Source of the DNA: Candidatus Dadabacteria bacterium
GTDB taxonomy: Bacteria > Desulfobacterota_D > UBA1144 > Nemesobacterales > UBA2774
Assembly: GCA_004356555.1 (NCBI GenBank)
Contig: SMWY01000136.1
Span: 1 to 9,337, forward strand
DNA length: 9,337 nucleotides
Direction: 5' to 3'
This document shows, piece by piece, positions 5,301-9,337 of this stretch. Each line of letters opens with the position of its first letter. Position 1 is the first letter of the stretch. A program made the position numbers and the translations under genes. A model generated the notes under the pieces. The model saw nothing but the letters and a program-made list of their open reading frames with translations. It was not told the origin of the DNA and did no database searches.

Positions 5301-6714
5301 CTTGAAATCCTAAATCCTCCATTTTTTTAGAAAGAGTGTTTCTATTTATTCCCAATATCAAAGCTGCTTTCTTTTTATTTCCCTTAGTGATATCAAGAAC
5401 CAATTTAATAAGAGGTTTTTCAACCTTCTTTATTATTGTTTCATAGACTTTATTTGATGATTCATCTTTAGAATCGAGGAGGTAATTAAGTTCATTTCTT
5501 ATCAGATGGTCTAGTGATTCCTGATCCCCTTTCATTTTACCTTCAAGATGGGGGGCTGAATCTATGAGAGTTTTTCTCGTAATAATAGTGTCTGAAGTCA
5601 GTACAAGTATCCGTTTAATAATGTTCTCTAATTCTCTTACGTTTCCCGGCCAGCTATAGCCAAGAATAGTTTCTTTCGCTTCATCAGATAGAGTCCTTGT
5701 GCCAACGCTCAGTTCCTTTACGTATTTGGTCAAAAAATGTTCAGTGAGTGGAATAATGTCTTCTAATCTATCTCTTAGCGGCGGTATTTTTATGGTTATA
5801 GCATTTAGTCTGTAGTAAAGATCCTCTCTGAAATTTCCATCTACCACCTCTTTCTCAAGCTCTTTATTAGTAGAAGCTATTATCCTTACATCTATGGGAG
5901 AGGGTTTTTCACTCCCTAAACGGTAGAGTTTCTTTTCTTCTAGTATACGGAGTAGCTTTGTTTGCAGTTCGTATGGTATGTCTCCTATTTCGTCCAGGTG
6001 AAGTGTGCCCCCGTCTGCCTCTTCAAAGCGGCCTTGTCTTGAAATTGATGCGCCTGTAAAAGCACCCTTTTGATATCCGAACAGCTCACTTTCAAGAAGG
6101 TCCTTTGGAATAGCGGCAATATTTACGGCAACAAGTTTTTTATTTTTTCTCATGCTATTGGAATGAATTGCCTGGGCTACCAATTCTTTTCCGGTTCCGC
6201 TCTCGCCGCTTATAAGTACGGTTATATCCCTCTCAGCTACGCGTCCGATCATTTTATAGATATTTAGCATTGCCTGTGATTGCCCCACCATATCCTGAAG
6301 CGTATCAACTTCACTTTCAGCACGTAAAATGTCTAGTTTTTTCGAGTTCTCGTAATTTTCAATGGCTCTCTCAACTGTGATTTTTACTTCATCCAGATCA
6401 AAGGGCTTGGCTATGTAGTCATAAGCTCCTTGTTTCATGGCTTCGATAGCATTTCTCACAGTATTTTGAGCTGTGATAATTATGACAGGGGAATCTATGC
6501 CGTTAGCCCTAATTTCATTCAATACCTCAAAACCGGTCATATCGGGCATAGATATGTCGAGTATGATTGATGAGAAGTCGCCAGATAAAGCTTTATCAAT
6601 ACCCTGAGAACCATTTTCTCCGTATTCTACAGCGTAACCCACTTTTTCAAGGCACTTGCCGAGTACCCACCTTATACTTTCTTCATCATCTACAACAAGT
6701 ATTTTTCTTTTCAT
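5284..6714 (-). CDS. ntrC: NtrC-family sigma-54-dependent response regulator
   Basis: This 476-residue three-domain activator drives sigma-54 RNA polymerase when phosphorylated. The receiver domain (1-120) has the acidic pair D9-D10, phospho-acceptor D53 and K103. The AAA+ domain (about 142-375) has Walker A GESGTGKE at 170-177, the sigma-54-contacting GAFTGA loop at 217-222, Walker B with D241-E242, and the RDRLEDI segment. The C-terminal Fis-type helix-turn-helix reads GNKKKAALILGINRNTL, closely matching the NtrC subfamily. All key residues are present. It starts 38 nt after ntrB with a weak GGATC ribosome site and is the last gene of hom-ntrB-ntrC. NtrC normally controls nitrogen-assimilation genes, but no glnA, glnB or amtB lies in the window and I see no clear sigma-54 promoter (GG-N10-GC), so the targets are elsewhere. 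A different NtrC-like regulator is possible. Confidence 0.92.
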   Translation of the reverse strand: MKRKILVVDDEESIRWVLGKCLEKVGYAVEYGENGSQGIDKALSGDFSSIILDISMPDMTGFEVLNEIRANGIDSPVIIITAQNTVRNAIEAMKQGAYDYIAKPFDLDEVKITVERAIENYENSKKLDILRAESEVDTLQDMVGQSQAMLNIYKMIGRVAERDITVLISGESGTGKELVAQAIHSNSMRKNKKLVAVNIAAIPKDLLESELFGYQKGAFTGASISRQGRFEEADGGTLHLDEIGDIPYELQTKLLRILEEKKLYRLGSEKPSPIDVRIIASTNKELEKEVVDGNFREDLYYRLNAITIKIPPLRDRLEDIIPLTEHFLTKYVKELSVGTRTLSDEAKETILGYSWPGNVRELENIIKRILVLTSDTIITRKTLIDSAPHLEGKMKGDQESLDHLIRNELNYLLDSKDESSNKVYETIIKKVEKPLIKLVLDITKGNKKKAALILGINRNTLSKKMEDLGFQEKDRE

Positions 6715-6752
6715 AATGATCCAATTCGATTTTAAAAGTTGTTTAACTATTA

Positions 6753-7829
6753 CTAATTCGTAGACACCGGGAGATATACTTTAAATACAGTGCCTTTTCC
6801 CAGTTCACTTTCTACTAGTACTGCTCCTCCGTGTTTTGCTATTATCTGATATGCTAAAAATAAGCCCAGACCGGAACCTTCTTTCCTAGTAGTATAGAAT
6901 GGACTAAAGATTTTTTCCAGGGATTCTCTGGCTATTCCGTTTCCATTATCTTCTATTTCTACAGAAATTGCTTTTTGTCCCTTTAGCTTATGCTCTGTGA
7001 TCCATCTTGTAGAAACTTCAATCTTACCTTTAACTTCTATAGCTTGGGAAGCATTCTTTATCAGGTTTAAAAAGACCTGTTTAAGAGAGTTCCTGTCACC
7101 TTGAATCAGAGGAAGGGTGATATCATAATTTTGCTTATATTGAATATTTTTATTCGTATCTGACAGTGACTCAAGATATATGATTTCCATGAGAATGTCG
7201 TGGATATCCAATGGCTCTAGAAGTTCCTCGGCAAAAGGTTCGAGTTGTTTTAAGGAATCAAGTAACGATTTTAATCTATCTGCTTCCTTGGTAATGATTT
7301 CTGCGCATTTTATCGTCTCTATATTTTCAGTTTCCTCTGCTAGCAATTGAGCCGCGCCTCTTATACCGCTAAGAGGGTTCTTGAGTTCGTGAGCAAGTCC
7401 TGACATGAGGGTTTCAAATCTTAAAGTTGATATTTCTTGTATACTCTTACTGCTTAGGAATTTTGTTGCTGTCATGTCCTTAATTTGCAATATGGCCCCT
7501 TTAATATTGCCCTTAGTGGTAAATAAGGGTGATGCTATTGCCTGAATGGAAATTTTATCTCCACTTCTTAGAGTGGGATTTGTTTCGTCTCCAACAATTG
7601 TCCGTTCTTCCAGAAGGGCTCTTTTGGCTAATTGCTCCATCTCAATGGGCATGAATAAATTTGTGGCTCTTCCCTGTGCTTTTTGTCTTGAGATTCTAAA
7701 GGTGGTTTCAGCATTATCATTCATATCCAGTATCAAAAAATTTTTATCAATAATAATTATACTTTCAGGGAATGCATCAAATATTTCTTTATAATTGACC
7801 TTCTTTTTCCTGGCTACCTTGTCTGTCAT
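6753..7829 (-). CDS. ntrB: NtrB-type PAS sensor histidine kinase
   Basis: This 358-residue cytoplasmic histidine kinase has no membrane segment. A PAS domain spans about 12-125 (FPESIIIIDKN through GAILQIKDMT). The DHp H-box GLAHELKNPLSGIRGAAQLL contains the phosphorylated H147 and is the form characteristic of NtrB/GlnL. The ATPase domain has the N-box with N259 (NLIKNASQA), G1 DNGNGI at 294-299, the F-box FSPFYTT and G2 GSGLGL at 318-323. Length and soluble PAS architecture match NtrB, which is controlled by PII in other bacteria; PII is not in this window. The ATG comes 10 nt after the hom stop, and a GGTGG ribosome site overlaps that stop, suggesting coupling with hom. It pairs with the downstream ntrC. 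Assignment to nitrogen sensing is by family similarity. Confidence 0.9.
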   Translation of the reverse strand: MTDKVARKKKVNYKEIFDAFPESIIIIDKNFLILDMNDNAETTFRISRQKAQGRATNLFMPIEMEQLAKRALLEERTIVGDETNPTLRSGDKISIQAIASPLFTTKGNIKGAILQIKDMTATKFLSSKSIQEISTLRFETLMSGLAHELKNPLSGIRGAAQLLAEETENIETIKCAEIITKEADRLKSLLDSLKQLEPFAEELLEPLDIHDILMEIIYLESLSDTNKNIQYKQNYDITLPLIQGDRNSLKQVFLNLIKNASQAIEVKGKIEVSTRWITEHKLKGQKAISVEIEDNGNGIARESLEKIFSPFYTTRKEGSGLGLFLAYQIIAKHGGAVLVESELGKGTVFKVYLPVSTN

Positions 7830-7839
7830 GAAGGCCCAC

Positions 7840-9141
7840 CTAAAGTTCTTCTATTCTGATAAAGTTGGTTTTTCCCGTTATCGCTTTGAATCTGCTAATT
7901 TTTCTGAGAGCGGACAGTAGATCTTTTTCTCGTGCCTCATGTGTCATAATTACAATTGGCACATCGCCTCCTCCAAGGTGTCTGCTTTTCTGAATCACAG
8001 ATTCTATGCTTATATCATGTTTCCCTAAACAGCTTGTGATGTTTCCTAATATTCCTGGTATGTCAGCAGCTTGAAACCGTAGATAGTATTTTGTTGTTAT
8101 ATCACTCATTTTTATGAGCGATGAATTGTTTTTACTCCCGTATGGACGAGGTGTCGAGCGATGAGTGTTCCCTAAGCTTAGGTGTTTGGCGATCTGCAGT
8201 ACATCACTTACGACTGCGCTTGCTGTGGGCATCATGCCAGCGCCCATTCCGTAGAGCATGGTAGGTCCTACCGCATCCCCTACTACATAAATCGCGTTAA
8301 AAGCTTCAGAAACGTCTGCAAGCTGTGTGCCTTTTTTTACAAGCGTAGGATAGACACCTGCTTCAAGACCGTTGTCCCTTGATTTCGCGATTGCCAGAAG
8401 CTTGATTTTATATCCAAGCTCATCTGCATAAGCGATGTCAAGGGATGTAATATCCCTAATACCCTCTACATGAATTTTATCGAAGTTCAAAAAAGTTCCG
8501 AACGATAGCATGATGAGAATAGAAAGTTTATGTGCAGCGTCTATGCCATCAATATCAAATGAAGGATCGGCTTCGGCGTACCCTTTTTCCTGCGCTTCTT
8601 TTAATGCATCCTCAAATTCGTACCCGTGCTCCGTCATTGTGGAGAGTATATAGTTTGAAGTCCCGTTCATTATTCCGTGAATCGAGAGGATATTATTTGC
8701 GGCGTAGCTTTCCTGAGTGGATTTTATAATTGGTATACCGCCCCCTACGCTGGCCTCAAAACCGACGTCTACTCCTTGTTTTGCGGCTTCCCCGAAAATA
8801 GTTTTTCCATAATGGGCTAAAAGAGCTTTGTTTGCCGTAACCACGTGTTTACCCCTTTTAATAGCTCCCATGACAAAGTCCTTGGCTATTGTTGTGCCTC
8901 CAACAAGCTCAATAATGATGTCAATCGAGTCATCATTAATTAATTCCCAGGCGTCTCTGGTTAGTTTCTTTTTTGGGAGCCTGACGGGCCTTTTCCGCTC
9001 TGGATCATTGTCGGCAATCCTCTTTAAGTTAATAGTTATGCCGGTTCTGTTCTTAATTATCTCTTTATTTTGATTAAGTACTTTTATTACACCACAACCT
9101 ACAGTTCCGGCGCCGATCAAACCTACATTGACTACACTCAT
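7840..9141 (-). CDS. hom: Homoserine dehydrogenase with C-terminal ACT domain
   Basis: The enzyme reduces aspartate semialdehyde to homoserine with NAD(P)H, at the branch to threonine and methionine. The 433 residues hold a Rossmann domain with GAGTVG at 10-15, TANKALLA, the catalytic-domain segments GGGIPIIKS and GTSNYILSTM, the signature AEADPSFDIDGIDAAHK, and an ACT domain from about residue 352 (ADIPGILGNIT), which usually gives feedback control by threonine. The start is ATG 9141-9139, with AAGGAG at 9148-9153 placed 6 nt upstream. A TTG at 9162 would add seven residues but lies upstream of that ribosome site, and its codons read through it. hom is the first gene of hom-ntrB-ntrC and is divergent from tRNA-Ala. 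A fused aspartokinase domain, as in E. coli ThrA, is absent. Confidence 0.95.
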   Translation of the reverse strand: MSVVNVGLIGAGTVGCGVIKVLNQNKEIIKNRTGITINLKRIADNDPERKRPVRLPKKKLTRDAWELINDDSIDIIIELVGGTTIAKDFVMGAIKRGKHVVTANKALLAHYGKTIFGEAAKQGVDVGFEASVGGGIPIIKSTQESYAANNILSIHGIMNGTSNYILSTMTEHGYEFEDALKEAQEKGYAEADPSFDIDGIDAAHKLSILIMLSFGTFLNFDKIHVEGIRDITSLDIAYADELGYKIKLLAIAKSRDNGLEAGVYPTLVKKGTQLADVSEAFNAIYVVGDAVGPTMLYGMGAGMMPTASAVVSDVLQIAKHLSLGNTHRSTPRPYGSKNNSSLIKMSDITTKYYLRFQAADIPGILGNITSCLGKHDISIESVIQKSRHLGGGDVPIVIMTHEAREKDLLSALRKISRFKAITGKTNFIRIEEL

Positions 9142-9147
9142 ATATAT

Positions 9148-9153
9148 CTCCTT
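9148..9153 (-). promoter_or_regulatory. Shine-Dalgarno that sets the hom start
   Basis: On the minus strand AAGGAG is followed by six bases and the ATG at 9141. This spacing favours that ATG over the upstream in-frame TTG at 9162, for which the same AAGGAG would be inside the coding sequence. Confidence 0.85.
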
Positions 9154-9190
9154 ATTAGACAAGGTATTATCAGAAGATTTTGAACTAGGA

Positions 9191-9218
9191 ATTATACATC
9201 ATTTTATTTGACTTTAAA
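9191..9218 (-). promoter_or_regulatory. Putative promoter of hom-ntrB-ntrC
   Basis: On the minus strand, TTTAAA (9218-9213, 4 of 6 matches) and a perfect TATAAT (9196-9191) are 16 bp apart. The predicted start near 9184 gives a leader of about 43 nt containing the hom ribosome site, too short for a known amino-acid riboswitch or attenuator. The -35 overlaps the -35 of the divergent tRNA promoter by one base. Confidence 0.55.
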
Positions 9219-9236
9219 TTAATCCGGGCTTAAATT
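9208..9236 (+). promoter_or_regulatory. Promoter of the tRNA-Ala gene
   Basis: TTGACT (9208-9213, 5 of 6) and TAAATT (9231-9236, 4 of 6) are separated by 17 bp. Transcription would begin around 9243, a few bases before the mature tRNA 5' end at 9250, leaving a short leader for RNase P to remove. Confidence 0.6.
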
Positions 9237-9249
9237 AATACGCATTCGT

Positions 9250-9325
9250 GGGGCCGTAGCTCAGCTGGGAGAGCGCATGAATGGCATTCATGAGGTCGAG
9301 GGTTCGATCCCCTTCGGCTCCACCA
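9250..9325 (+). tRNA. tRNA-Ala, anticodon GGC
   Basis: A 76-nt cloverleaf ending in an encoded CCA. The acceptor stem GGGGCCG pairs with CGGCTCC and includes a G-U at the third pair, the alanine identity element. The D arm is GCTC/GAGC. The anticodon stem is CATGA/TCATG around the loop ATGGCAT, giving anticodon GGC at 9283-9285. The T arm has stem GAGGG/CCCTT (one G-U) and loop TTCGATC. It reads GCC and GCU codons. The window ends 12 nt after the gene, so neither a terminator nor a following tRNA can be seen. Confidence 0.97.
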
Positions 9326-9337
9326 ATGATTTCAGTA

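Noticed and set aside
7546..7794. 82-residue open frame on the plus strand inside ntrB
   Set aside because: It lies antisense to the PAS domain of an intact kinase and has no recognisable domain or ribosome site.
8828..9073. 81-residue hydrophobic open frame on the plus strand, resembling a small membrane protein
   Set aside because: It is the antisense of the hom Rossmann domain; the hydrophobicity follows from reverse complements of Asp, Asn, Lys and Glu codons.
9142..9162. TTG at 9162 as the start of hom, adding seven residues
   Set aside because: The codons after this TTG contain the AAGGAG that serves the ATG at 9141; the shorter protein begins right before the Rossmann strand, as is normal for the family.

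Overview
The window is a compact, AT-rich stretch of bacterial chromosome carrying core-metabolism and regulatory genes. There are no mobile elements, CRISPR arrays or phage genes. A PAS-type NtrB/NtrC pair, a SIMPL protein, ACT-containing homoserine dehydrogenase and ThyX as the thymidylate synthase would fit a Gram-negative deltaproteobacteria-like or candidate-phylum lineage. That placement is an inference from gene content; no marker here fixes the taxonomy.

Left block (1-3230), all on the minus strand and read from right to left: a degenerate sirtuin-like protein, a double-domain ThyX, a 61-residue zinc-ribbon membrane protein, a pentapeptide-repeat protein, and the first 32 codons of xseA. 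Gaps of 67, 9, 27 and 52 nt suggest one transcription unit. Its likely promoter is a perfect TTGACA-18-TATAAT sitting directly on the sirtuin start codon. Middle block (3325-5272): a divergently read DUF971 gene with a TTG start, a convergent exported SIMPL protein whose stop lies 4 nt from the DUF971 stop, then rnc on the plus strand after a 201-nt divergent spacer. Right block (5284-9325): hom-ntrB-ntrC on the minus strand as a tight operon, read divergently from a tRNA-Ala(GGC) gene at the right edge. rnc and ntrC converge with 11 nt between them, inside an imperfect inverted repeat.

Functionally, the left operon groups DNA-precursor synthesis (ThyX) and DNA repair (ExoVII) with three proteins of unknown role. 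The right operon couples the branch point to threonine and methionine with a nitrogen two-component system. The most notable observations are in protein active sites. The two halves of ThyX have lost complementary sets of active-site residues, so one composite site could be built from both. The sirtuin lacks its catalytic His and NAD-contacting residues but keeps its zinc cysteines. RNase III has Gly at one of its four metal-binding positions. Two genes without a Shine-Dalgarno (the sirtuin and rnc) have -10 elements almost touching the ATG, suggesting leaderless mRNAs.
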